Source: Chloroflexota bacterium (GTDB lineage: Bacteria; Chloroflexota; Dehalococcoidia; JACPQD01). From it: a DNA stretch of 64,000 nucleotides. The stretch lies in the NCBI GenBank assembly GCA_016190665.1, contig JACPQD010000028.1, positions 1-64,000 of the forward strand. The letters run 5' to 3'. A program made the position numbers and the translations under genes. Each line of letters starts with the position of its first letter. Position 1 is the stretch's first letter. Below are positions 25,568 to 33,950 of the stretch, in pieces. The notes beneath the pieces are model-generated. The model had not been told where the DNA came from and did not search any database. It saw only the letters and a program-made list of their open reading frames with translations.

Positions 25568-26638
25568 ATGGACCTCACATCTGAACGGGTCTACGCGGAT
25601 GACGTTGACGACGGAATAGAGATCTTCTACCAGCGGGGATGGACCGACGGCCTGCCGGTGGTCTTGCCGACGGAGAAGAGGGTCAGACGAGCGCTGGAGT
25701 ACTTGCGGCGCGACTCCGGAGAATCGCTGGGCGAAATACCCCCGCGCAACGGGGCGGCGACCATCGAGAAGATCGTCATCAATAGCGTGATGGCTGGCTG
25801 CCTGCCGACCTACCTGCCCGTAGTCATCGCGGCGGTCGAGGCCATGCTGGAGAAGCCCTTCAACCTCAACGGCGTCCAAACTACCACCCACTGCGTGAGC
25901 CCGTTGACCATCGTCAGCGGTCCCGTAGTTAACCAGTTGGGCTTCAACAGCGGGGACGGCGTGTTCGGCGGGGGCTCCCGGGCGAACGCGGCAGTGGGCC
26001 GGGCCGTTCGGCTCATAATGTGGAATATCGGCGGCGCCTACCCGGCGGAATTGGACCGCGCCACTCTGGGGCATCCCGGCAAATACACTTACTGCATAGC
26101 CGAGAACGCGGAAGGCAATCCCTGGGAGCCGATCCATGTCGAGAAGGGATTGGAGCCGGAGGACAGCGCGGTTACCGTTTTTGGCTGCGAGGCCCCGCAC
26201 CACATCGCCACCGGGTCGGGGACCCCGCTACAAACGCTCCACGCGCTCGCCGACGGCATGTCGACCATCGGCAACAACAACACCCATATGGGGGGCGAGA
26301 CGCTAGTCGTCTTCGGGCCGCGGGCGGCCGCCAACGCAGCGAGCGGCGGCTGGACGAGAAGCAGCATTCGGGAGTACCTGTACGAAAACGCCCGGGTCGC
26401 GGTGGGGCGGGCTACGCTGGGCGCCACGGTCGACGAGACGTCAAGCGAGGCGCCTGGGTGGCCCAAGTGGATCGACAGGGCGAATCCAAACGCCATGATT
26501 CCTGTCATCCGCAGGGCCGAGGATATCAACATCGTCGTCGCTGGCGGATGGGGGGGTGGCATGTCCTTCAGCGCCATCTGTCCCGGGTGGGGCTACCTCG
26601 GCGGCTTCGCCCAGACAAAGCGCGTCGTCTTGCCCTGA
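25568..26638 (+). CDS. UGSC-associated partner protein, family of unknown function (copy 1)
   Basis: A 356-residue protein of a family I cannot name. Blocks shared with the other copies in the window: GWTDGLPVVLPT (24-35), NSVMAGC (C78), TIVSGPVVNQLGFNSGDGVF, YCIAENAEGNPWEPIHVEKG, and a late GWTRSSIREYLYENAR. There is no signal peptide, so it is probably cytoplasmic. ATG 25568 has only a weak site. The selenoprotein starts 42 bases downstream; two other copies are fused to UGSC-type domains, so the two proteins very likely work together. The conserved Cys and the Glu/His-rich YC-x-AEN block are candidate active-site parts; this is inference. Confidence 0.8.
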   Translation: MDLTSERVYADDVDDGIEIFYQRGWTDGLPVVLPTEKRVRRALEYLRRDSGESLGEIPPRNGAATIEKIVINSVMAGCLPTYLPVVIAAVEAMLEKPFNLNGVQTTTHCVSPLTIVSGPVVNQLGFNSGDGVFGGGSRANAAVGRAVRLIMWNIGGAYPAELDRATLGHPGKYTYCIAENAEGNPWEPIHVEKGLEPEDSAVTVFGCEAPHHIATGSGTPLQTLHALADGMSTIGNNNTHMGGETLVVFGPRAAANAASGGWTRSSIREYLYENARVAVGRATLGATVDETSSEAPGWPKWIDRANPNAMIPVIRRAEDINIVVAGGWGGGMSFSAICPGWGYLGGFAQTKRVVLP

Positions 26639-26680
26639 CCACACGCTGCAGGCCCTGATACACCGAGCAGGAGGTCTCTC

Positions 26681-27250
26681 ACGACTACACAGGCGATCAG
26701 TGGAAAACTAGTGCTGCTGAACCCGGTGGGATACGTCGCGGCGTCGGAGGCGAGCGTTGCGCCGCGCGTGAATGACCTGAATGGGAAAGCAGTCGGCTTC
26801 CTCTTTAACGGACATTGGGCGACGCCGGTCCTGTTCCAGGCGGTCAGGGAGAGCTTGATCGAACGCTTCAGGCTCTCGGGGGTCGTAGACAAACTCAAAC
26901 CTAAGGTGGGAGCGGCGTCCCCAGCGGAGCACATAGACGACGTAGCGTCCAGGTGCGACCTGGCTGTCCTTGGCGTTGGCGCCTGAGGGTCTTGCACCTC
27001 CGGCGTGGTCCGGGATGCGGCGGCCCTGGAGAAAAGAGGTATTCCGACCGTTACCCTGGTGCACGACAAGTTCGTGCCTGCGGCTCGCGCCCAGGCGAAG
27101 GTCCTCGGGCTTCCCTCACTTCAGATAGCATCGGTGCCCCAGCCTATGCCCTGGGAGACGGAAGAGGATGAGCGTAGGAAAGGCAGCGCAGTCATCGAGA
27201 CCGTTGTGGCCATGTTGACCAAGCCTCGGCCCCCGGCCGTTGAAGCCTGA
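26681..27250 (+). CDS. UGSC-family selenoprotein 1 (in-frame TGA at 26984)
   Basis: About 189 residues, with selenocysteine at codon 102 encoded by TGA 26984-26986 in the motif VLGVGA-U-GSCTS. The frame is open on both sides, and the downstream part (VVRDAAALEKRGIPTVTLVH) matches the other copies, so termination at TGA is unlikely to be the real end. A perfect AGGAGG (26669-26674) lies six bases before ACG 26681, whose frame gives TTQAISGKLVLLNPVG; the first standard start is GTG 26711, with no good site. I use ACG as the likely start. It sits 33 bases before an SBP. The U-x-x-C pair suggests thiol/selenol redox chemistry; the substrate is unknown. Confidence 0.87.
26984..27014 (+). promoter_or_regulatory. 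Sec codon and SECIS-like hairpin of selenoprotein 1
   Basis: TGA 26984-26986, then stem CCGG (27000-27003)/CCGG (27010-27013) with a closing T-G pair and loop CGTGGT. The loop starts 18 bases after TGA and has G second. It is the weakest stem of the four. Confidence 0.65.
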
Positions 27251-27283
27251 CGATGTGTTGACAAACCCTGACGGAGGCCCATA

Positions 27284-29038
27284 ATGACTAACCCGCGAAA
27301 GGGAGTTCCCGTAGCGTCCGGTAAGAAGTCTGGCATCGCTGCAGGTTGCCTCATACTGGCTCTGCTGGTGACAGCCTGCGCGCCGGCGACGCAGCCGACG
27401 CCCACTGCCAAGCCTGTGGCGCCGCCGGCTCCGGCGGCGACGAAGGCCGCGGCTCCAACTCCAGCTTCGCCATCAACCCCAAAACCGGCGGCCCCCAGCC
27501 CCACATCCAAGCCCGCTGCCGATTCCGCCGGAGGCGCACGCGGCGGCACCTTGACCATCGGCGTGGGCGGTGACCCACCCAGCTTCGACATCCATCAAGA
27601 GCAAACAGCCTACGTCTTCGCGATCACGGCAGGGACCTATAGCGGCCTGGTAAGATATGATTCCCAGGCGTGGCCCCAATCGAAGGTCATCGGCGACCTT
27701 GCTGCAAGCTGGTCCGTAGGCACTGATGGCAAGGTCTATACCTACAGTCTGGTGAAGGGGGCGAAGTTTCACGATGGCGCTCCTGTCACCGCTGAGGACG
27801 TCAAATTCTCTCTCGACAGGATCCGTGACCCTCAACTGGGCCTGGTGCGAAGCCCAAGGCGTTTGCAGCTGGCCGCCATCAGCGGCATCGAAACTCCGGA
27901 CGATTCGACCGTCAAGATCAATCTGAAATATCCGCAGGCTTCCTTTAACCCAGCCATAGCCACCGTCTTCTACGCAATGATGCCCAAGCGTGTAGTCCAG
28001 GCCAACAACAACGACATGAGGAAGACCATCCTTGGCAGCGGCCCCTTCAAGCTGAAGAGCTACTCCAGCGGCGTAGGATGGGAGCTGGCGAGGAACTCGG
28101 ACTATTTCGTTAAGGACCGACCCTACCTGGATAGCGTGAAAGCCTACATAATCCCTGACACCTTCACCAGATTTGCGGCCCTCAGGACCAGAAGCGTCCT
28201 GTGGTTTGCGCCCTTCCCTTATATGACCGTTTCCCACGCGAAAATCATTGAAGAGTCGCTGTCGGACAAGATAGCCGTTAAGTGGGCATTCCATCCTGCC
28301 TGGTACGCCGCCGTTTTTAACGTGAATCAAGCGCCGTGGAGCGATGTTCGGGTGCGTCAGGCGGTAAGTCTGGCCTTCGACCGGAAGAAAATGCTCGCCG
28401 CTGGACTGGAAGGGGCCGGCGTTGTTGGCATGTCGCCCATGCCGCCAGGGGAGTGGGCGCTTCCGGAGGAAGAGATGATGAAGATGCCCGGCTATGCGCG
28501 GCCAGACATTGAAGCTGCCAGGAGGCTGCTGGCTGAGGCGGGCTACCCTGCCGGATTCAAAGCTGACCTGATTGTCCGGCAAGTGAAACCGCACCAGGAT
28601 TTCGCCGTGGTGTTGAAGGACGCCCTCGCGTCTCTGGGTATCGAGCTTACGCTCAACGTAATGGAGACGGCGACGTTCGAAAGCACGCGGTTCCGGAAAG
28701 CCTTCGGTATTCTGGCCACCGGCGCCGGCACCCCGGTCATGGACCCGGACACGCAGCTGGGCGACAACTATTTGTCCGGCGCCACCAACAACTGGAGCGG
28801 ATACAATGACCCGGCTTTCGATGAGCTTTTCACCAAGCAGTCGGGAACTCTTGATGCCGGGGAGCGGCGCAAGATTGTCTGGGAGATGCAGAGGGTCCTT
28901 CTGAGGGACACACCTATGGCGCTGGCCTACTGGACCAACGTCGCTTACGCCTGGTGGAAAGAAGTCAGGGGATTTACTCCTCCCACAAGCCTGTACGATG
29001 CTTACGGCGGATATCATGAGATGCGGATCGCCAAGTAG
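27284..29038 (+). CDS. ABC substrate-binding lipoprotein, family 5 (UGSC-linked)
   Basis: A 584-residue SBP. A 17-residue N-terminal stretch precedes the hydrophobic core; the lipobox is LVTAC (C32). After the Ala/Pro tether the domain opens GGTLTIGVGGDPPSFDIHQE. The C-terminus lacks the usual VWLA motif and reads GGYHEMRIAK. Its closest relative is the SBP at 62044 (shared WAFHPAWY, SDVRVRQAVSL, GLEGAGVVGMS, PPGEWALPEEEMMK), and that gene also lies beside a UGSC gene. ATG behind CGGAGG. It sits within the compact run 25568-31878. Confidence 0.92.
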   Translation: MTNPRKGVPVASGKKSGIAAGCLILALLVTACAPATQPTPTAKPVAPPAPAATKAAAPTPASPSTPKPAAPSPTSKPAADSAGGARGGTLTIGVGGDPPSFDIHQEQTAYVFAITAGTYSGLVRYDSQAWPQSKVIGDLAASWSVGTDGKVYTYSLVKGAKFHDGAPVTAEDVKFSLDRIRDPQLGLVRSPRRLQLAAISGIETPDDSTVKINLKYPQASFNPAIATVFYAMMPKRVVQANNNDMRKTILGSGPFKLKSYSSGVGWELARNSDYFVKDRPYLDSVKAYIIPDTFTRFAALRTRSVLWFAPFPYMTVSHAKIIEESLSDKIAVKWAFHPAWYAAVFNVNQAPWSDVRVRQAVSLAFDRKKMLAAGLEGAGVVGMSPMPPGEWALPEEEMMKMPGYARPDIEAARRLLAEAGYPAGFKADLIVRQVKPHQDFAVVLKDALASLGIELTLNVMETATFESTRFRKAFGILATGAGTPVMDPDTQLGDNYLSGATNNWSGYNDPAFDELFTKQSGTLDAGERRKIVWEMQRVLLRDTPMALAYWTNVAYAWWKEVRGFTPPTSLYDAYGGYHEMRIAK

Positions 29039-29054
29039 AGGAACGGAGCAATAC

Positions 29055-30113
29055 ATGACAGCAAAGCTGGCCGTCCTGGGCACAGGGGCCATAGGATCGA
29101 GCATAGGAGCGGACCTGGCCAGGGCCGCATACGATGTGATACTCATCGATCAGTGGCCGGCCCATGTGGACGCCATGAAGGCCGACGGTCTCCACGTCAC
29201 CATGAGAGGAGAGGAATCCCACATACCGGTCCGGGCATTTCACCTTTGCGAGATGAAGGATGCCCGACAGTGGGCGCTGCACGAGCAACTGGATATCGTC
29301 TTCCTCACGGCCAAAGCCTACGACGCCCCGTGGCTGGCGGAGTTCATCAAGCCCTTCTTAAAGCCAGATGGAGTGCTTGTCTCTGTGCAGAATAGCCTCA
29401 TGGATGAATGGATCGCCCCCATAGTCGGCCGCCAGCGGGATATCGGGTGCGCTTTCATGCTCTCCGCAGATGTGTTCGAACCGGGGCGAGTCAACCGCAA
29501 CACTAACCAGATCGAGACGAAGTTCGTGCTGGGTGACCTGGATGGGAGGATCACACCGCGCCTTGAGGAAGCGGCGCAGATATTGGGCCACGCGGGCCAG
29601 ACGCGGATCACCACCAACATATGGGGCGCCAAGTGGTCCAAGCTAATGTTCAACGGCATGTATGCCACCTTTCGCGGCGCCCTTGGCGCCACCAAACAGG
29701 AGATGCTGGATGACCCGAAAGTGATGGATATGGTCGCCAAACTGGCCGTCGAGGCCGCCCATGTGGCTACCGCCCTCGGATACACTCTGGAGCCCATCCT
29801 GGGACTCACTTCCGAAGATTTGAAGCAACTGACAGAGGACACCTTCAGGAAGTTCATGCTGAAGGTCTTCGGCGATACGGACAGCAAGTCGACCAGCATG
29901 GTCCAGCAGGACATCGCCAAGGGACGACTGACGGAGACAGACCTTATCAACGGGCTGATAGCCCGTAAGGGACAGGAGGCCAACGTGCCTACGCCCGCTA
30001 ATCAGGCGCTGAACGCCGTCATGAGGCAGATAGAGGAGGGAGCGCTCCAGCCGGGCCTCTCCAACCTGCGACTGATTGAGCGGCACATGTCCGGAACTCC
30101 GGCGACAGCCTGA
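29055..30113 (+). CDS. Ketopantoate reductase-family (ApbA/PanE-like) oxidoreductase
   Basis: NAD(P)-dependent reductase fold, 352 residues. The N-terminal Rossmann motif is LAVLGTGAIGSSIGADLARA. Further segments VFLTAKAYDAPWLAEF, VLVSVQNSLMDEW and NIWGAKWSKLMFNGMYATFRG match the family, including the Lys in the helix that binds substrate. It is longer than biosynthetic PanE (about 300), and its place between an SBP (16 bases) and a fused UGSC-like gene (25 bases) suggests reduction of another 2-oxo acid in a catabolic pathway. ATG start behind GGAACGGAG. True ketopantoate activity is possible but less likely. Confidence 0.85.
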   Translation: MTAKLAVLGTGAIGSSIGADLARAAYDVILIDQWPAHVDAMKADGLHVTMRGEESHIPVRAFHLCEMKDARQWALHEQLDIVFLTAKAYDAPWLAEFIKPFLKPDGVLVSVQNSLMDEWIAPIVGRQRDIGCAFMLSADVFEPGRVNRNTNQIETKFVLGDLDGRITPRLEEAAQILGHAGQTRITTNIWGAKWSKLMFNGMYATFRGALGATKQEMLDDPKVMDMVAKLAVEAAHVATALGYTLEPILGLTSEDLKQLTEDTFRKFMLKVFGDTDSKSTSMVQQDIAKGRLTETDLINGLIARKGQEANVPTPANQALNAVMRQIEEGALQPGLSNLRLIERHMSGTPATA

Positions 30114-30138
30114 TCCCTGAAGTAATGAGGGAGGCGAG

Positions 30139-31878
30139 GTGACGGAAGACATCGTCGTGAAGGCAAGACCGGTCCAGGACCCGAGGGGTGAGCCGACCTT
30201 CAAACCGGTGAAGCTGGCGCCCCGCCTGGGCACGCTGAAGAGCAAGAGAATCCTCTTCTTTGACAACGGCAAGCTCAGACCGGAGTTCGGCAACTACGGG
30301 TTCATTACGGATAGGCTTATCGAGCGATTCAGGGGCTCGGGCGTGGGGGAAACTCCGCGCGCCGTGCTGGACTTGCTGGTCTCGACGCCCGATCCGATCG
30401 GGAAGGCGATCTCCCTGTTGCCTGACGATGTCGATGGGGTCGTCCTTGGCCTCGCTGATTCCGGCGTGACTGTGCCGACGGTCCGGCTCGCTGCGGCTCT
30501 CGAAGCTAGGGGAATTCCCACCGCCGTCCTCTGCACCGAAGCCGGCATTGCTCTTGCCGCAGCGATGGCCCAGAGCTATGTGCCTGGCGCGCCGCTTTCC
30601 ACGGTGACCCTAACGCGCGCCGCCACCAGGGAGGAGATGAACCGGCAGGCCGACCATCTCCTGCAGGAAGTCATCGATGGGCTAACGGCGCCCGCGGAAC
30701 GCCTCAAGTTCAGCGCCCAGAAGTGGCTGGCCCCGATGACTCTCAAAAGCGCTGGCGCGGGCGAGCTGGCGCTGGGCGAAAAGACGGTGAAGGCAACGCG
30801 GAAGGGGGGAAAGCTCTGTCTCGAGCTCGACCCGGGCGCCTTTGCCGAGGAGTTCTATGCGGCTTGCTGCGAAAGCAGCCTGTGCGACGGATTCCCCGTG
30901 ATTCCGCCGACGCGAGACCGAGTGCGAGCGACGCTGCGCTTCACAGACCGACCGCCTGAGCACGTTCTGGCCCCGGACCTGACGCCCAGCGGAGCTCCCA
31001 TCACGGTGGAAAAAGCCGCCATCAGCGCGGTCATGGCCGGGTGCCGGCCGGAGTACTTCCCCGTTATCGTCACCGCTTTCGAAGCCATGGCCGATACCCG
31101 GTATCGCCTTCCTCAAGTCCCCATCACCAGCCACCCTTCGGGGAACGCCGTCGTCATCAGCGGACCTCTGGCCAGAGAGCTGGGCATTCACGCCGGCATG
31201 GGATGCCTCGGCCCAGGCTTCAGGGCCAACGCCACCATCGGACGCGCCTTGAACTTGACTCTGATCAACGTCTCCCGCGCCATCCCCGGGCTTTCCGATC
31301 TGGCTACCCAGGGCTCGCCGGCGGAATACTCCTATTGCGCGGCGGAGAACGAGGAGGATAGCCCCTGGCCCGCTTTCCACGCGGAGCTGTACGGTCCGGA
31401 AACGACTTCGGTCACAGTGCATCGCTGTGAAGGGCCTCACAACATAATTGACCACATATCCACGACCCCGGAGAGCCTTCTCACCGGGATAGCGTCGGTG
31501 GCGGCCACACTCGGCGGCAACAACTCTTACGTGCCCGCCGAGCTGCTGGTCTTCCTGAACTCCGAACATGCCAGGATCATCGCCGATGCCGGGTGGAGCA
31601 AGGATGACGTGAAGCTCTTCTTGTACGACAAGGCGCGAAATCCGCGAGAACTGCTCGAGGGGAGAGGGATTGTCTTCGCCAGGCCGGCGTGGATGACCGC
31701 CGCCGCCGAGTTGCCGGTGGTGAGGGGCCCGTGGGAGGTGCTCGTCTTCGTGGTCGGCGGCACCGGACTGCACTCTTCGGTCGGCATCCCCTGGGCCTTT
31801 TCCCAAGCGGTCACCAGGCCGGTCGCCTTCAAGGACGGGCGACCGGTGAAGTCCGTCCAGGAGTTCCTCGAGCGCTAA
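30139..31878 (+). CDS. Fusion of a Sec-less UGSC-like domain with the partner domain
   Basis: A 579-residue protein. Residues about 1-185 match the UGSC family (KLAPRLGTLKSKRILFFDNG, then VVLGLA-DSGV-TVPTVRLAAALEARGIPTAVL). At the place of U-G-S-C it has D107-S-G-V110, so both the selenocysteine and the resolving cysteine are gone. Residues about 230-579 match the partner family (DGFPVIPPT, SAVMAGCRPEYFPVIV, SYCAAENEEDSPWPAFH, GWSKDDVKLFLYDKAR). GTG start behind GGGAGGCG. The fusion is direct evidence that the two families interact. The UGSC part may now be only structural or regulatory. The partner part keeps its conserved Cys. Confidence 0.85.
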   Translation: MTEDIVVKARPVQDPRGEPTFKPVKLAPRLGTLKSKRILFFDNGKLRPEFGNYGFITDRLIERFRGSGVGETPRAVLDLLVSTPDPIGKAISLLPDDVDGVVLGLADSGVTVPTVRLAAALEARGIPTAVLCTEAGIALAAAMAQSYVPGAPLSTVTLTRAATREEMNRQADHLLQEVIDGLTAPAERLKFSAQKWLAPMTLKSAGAGELALGEKTVKATRKGGKLCLELDPGAFAEEFYAACCESSLCDGFPVIPPTRDRVRATLRFTDRPPEHVLAPDLTPSGAPITVEKAAISAVMAGCRPEYFPVIVTAFEAMADTRYRLPQVPITSHPSGNAVVISGPLARELGIHAGMGCLGPGFRANATIGRALNLTLINVSRAIPGLSDLATQGSPAEYSYCAAENEEDSPWPAFHAELYGPETTSVTVHRCEGPHNIIDHISTTPESLLTGIASVAATLGGNNSYVPAELLVFLNSEHARIIADAGWSKDDVKLFLYDKARNPRELLEGRGIVFARPAWMTAAAELPVVRGPWEVLVFVVGGTGLHSSVGIPWAFSQAVTRPVAFKDGRPVKSVQEFLER

Positions 31879-31984
31879 CCTTCAGCGTCCATCAGCCTGT
31901 GGACTCCAGGCTGTTAGCTCATGTGCAGGGAAGGTACGGGCCCAGGATGGTCCGCTACTTCGCTTGCGAAAGTGGTTGATGACA

Positions 31985-32041
31985 ATCTGTAGCGACATCT
32001 GTAGCGACATTCTTGACAAATCCCCAATGTGCAGGTACATT
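31985..32041 (+). promoter_or_regulatory. Promoter with tandem 12-bp direct repeat
   Basis: TTGACA (32013-32018) and TACATT (32036-32041) with a 17-base spacer lie 33 bases upstream of the SBP start. ATCTGTAGCGAC occurs twice in tandem (31985-31996, 31997-32008), ending four bases before the -35 box, where an activator would bind. Confidence 0.7.
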
Positions 32042-32074
32042 TGACTTTAACTTTCCTTACAGGAGGCGATTCAC

Positions 32075-33715
32075 ATGTTCACGTCAGGAGTACCGAAGTT
32101 GCTTGCCGTACTGGTCCTTCTGGGCTTACTGGCGGCGAGCTGCGCACCCGCGGGCGCCCCGCCCCCCGCGACGGGCAAAGGGGCCCCGGCTACGACCCCC
32201 GCCGCCCAGGCCGAGACCCCGAAGTATGGCGGCGTGCTGACGTCCTACATCGCGGGCAATCCGCCGTCCCTTGACGCCCAACAAGAGCCGACCACGAACA
32301 CGTCGCACATTGTGGCGCCCATGTACAACAGCCTCGTCCAACCAGATCCCTTGACTTCAGATAAGTATGTTCCGGCCGTGGCAGAGAAGTGGGAGATGAG
32401 CCAGGACGGGCTTACCTGGACGTTGCACATCCGTCAAGGCGTCAAATTCCACGACGGGACGACCTTCACTGCCGACGACGCCATCTTCAACTTCAAGCGG
32501 GTGGCTGACCCTCCGAAAGGCTTCGTGAGCAACCTGGCCTTCATCCTCAAACCGGCAGTGAAATCCATCGCGAAAGAGGAAAACAAGGTCAAGATAGTTC
32601 TCAACTATCCCTTCCCTATCCTGCTCGACAACCTGGCGCATAACTATCTCCCTATGTATTCCCAGGCATACGTAGAGAAAAACGGCGACATGAAGACCAC
32701 CGTTATGGGCACCGGGCCCTTCAAATTCAAGTCTTACAATCCTGGCGTCGGGCTTGAAGCGGTCAAGAACGAAAACTACTGGGTGAAGGGCCGGCCGTAC
32801 CTGGATGGCTACCAGTATCTGTTCATCAAGGACGAATCTACCCGTCTGGCGGCTTTCAAGACAGGCAAAGTGAACATGACCGAAAAGCGGTTCGCCGTGC
32901 TCCAGCCCAAAGACGTGGAGGCGCTCAAGAAAGAGCAGCCGGACTTGAAGTTCTACCCTACCAACTCACCCCTGGGCCCGTGGTTCTTCATGAATACCAG
33001 AAAACCACCCTTCCAGGACCAGCGGGTGCGCAAGGCGATCAACCTGGTCATAGACCGCCAGGCGGCCATGCAGGTGCTGGGTCAGGGCGCGGGGATAATA
33101 GGCAAGTTCTTCCCCGTCGAGCCCTGGGGTATCCCGATGGATGAGTTTCTCAAGATGCCGGGCTGGCGCCAGCCCAAGGATGCCGATATCGCCGAGGCGA
33201 AGAAGCTGATGGCGGACGCTGGCTTTGCCAGTGGCTTTGAGCTCACCATGCTGGCCAGACAGATGGCGCAGAGCAAGGAACCGGCGGTCTTCATGACCGA
33301 CCAGCTCGCGAAGCTCGGCATCAAGTCCAAGGTCCAGACCCTTGAGGATGTCATTTTCTGGGACAATGGCCGCAAAGCCACGCACGAAGCCATGGTCTAC
33401 ACCCCACCCATCTTCTTCCCCGACCCGCACTGGCTGGGTCGGTTCTTCGCCCCAGGCGGGACGCTGAATTTCGCGGGGAATGAGAATGACAAGGAACTGG
33501 TGGCGCTGTGGGATGAGCAGATCAAGACGGTGGACCCGGAAAGGCGCAAGGCTGTCATCCGGAAGGTGGAGGAGCACCTTATGCAGAGCGTGCCGGGGGC
33601 CCCGATACTCTGGTACCTTCACTATATCGGCGTCCGGCCAGAGGTGAAGAACTACTCGCAAGGAATCAGCGACTTCGTGGGCAACAGCCTGCAGGAGCTC
33701 TGGCTAGCAAAGTAG
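32075..33715 (+). CDS. ABC substrate-binding lipoprotein, family 5
   Basis: A 546-residue SBP, lipobox LAASC (C23), with a short Pro/Ala tether. The domain starts YGGVLTSYIAGNPPSLDAQQ and ends VGNSLQELWLAK. It pairs with the SBP at 12081: both have FWDxGRxAxHEAM and lack the internal DP-LLGD-YxxGG segment common to most others. ATG follows ACAGGAGG. It has its own promoter, a tandem direct repeat upstream and an intrinsic terminator downstream, so it is a single-gene unit, unlike most SBPs in this window. Confidence 0.92.
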   Translation: MFTSGVPKLLAVLVLLGLLAASCAPAGAPPPATGKGAPATTPAAQAETPKYGGVLTSYIAGNPPSLDAQQEPTTNTSHIVAPMYNSLVQPDPLTSDKYVPAVAEKWEMSQDGLTWTLHIRQGVKFHDGTTFTADDAIFNFKRVADPPKGFVSNLAFILKPAVKSIAKEENKVKIVLNYPFPILLDNLAHNYLPMYSQAYVEKNGDMKTTVMGTGPFKFKSYNPGVGLEAVKNENYWVKGRPYLDGYQYLFIKDESTRLAAFKTGKVNMTEKRFAVLQPKDVEALKKEQPDLKFYPTNSPLGPWFFMNTRKPPFQDQRVRKAINLVIDRQAAMQVLGQGAGIIGKFFPVEPWGIPMDEFLKMPGWRQPKDADIAEAKKLMADAGFASGFELTMLARQMAQSKEPAVFMTDQLAKLGIKSKVQTLEDVIFWDNGRKATHEAMVYTPPIFFPDPHWLGRFFAPGGTLNFAGNENDKELVALWDEQIKTVDPERRKAVIRKVEEHLMQSVPGAPILWYLHYIGVRPEVKNYSQGISDFVGNSLQELWLAK

Positions 33716-33743
33716 GCTCGGCTGCCCCCGCCGAACAGTAAGA

Positions 33744-33787
33744 GGCGAAGGGGCGCGCCCCGATCGGGGCGGGCCCCTTCGCCTTTT
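33744..33787 (+). terminator. Rho-independent terminator
   Basis: Perfect 11-bp stem GGCGAAGGGGC (33744-33754)/GCCCCTTCGCC (33773-33783), with an inner CCCCGATCGGGG palindrome and followed by TTTT, 28 bases after the SBP stop. It ends the 32075 transcript. Confidence 0.9.
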
Positions 33788-33819
33788 GCGGCGCGGAAAA
33801 GGCACGCAAGTACGAGGCG

Positions 33820-33850
33820 TTGACAACCTGCGGGACCCCATAGTAAACTG
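33820..33850 (+). promoter_or_regulatory. Likely promoter of the 33951 SBP
   Basis: TTGACA at 33820-33825 followed by TAGTAAACT at 33841-33849. The spacing from TTGACA to TAGTAAA (15 bases) is the same as at 1843. A conventional -10 would be TAAACT (33845, 19-base spacer), so the assignment is tentative. It follows the terminator directly. Confidence 0.5.
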
Positions 33851-33950
33851 GCGCCGGACAGATTGGACTGCAGCGGGGGCGGCAGCCCGGCAGGCCGGGC
33901 GGTCCGCGTTTTCTCAGCCGGCATGTTAAATCAACAAGGGAGGTCTCACG

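Noticed and set aside
26711-26986. A separate 91-residue gene ending at TGA 26984
   Set aside because: The downstream frame is homologous to the C-terminal halves of paralogues and a hairpin follows, so Sec readthrough explains it better.
27473-29146. 557-residue minus-strand frame over the 27284 SBP
   Set aside because: Antisense shadow; no family similarity.
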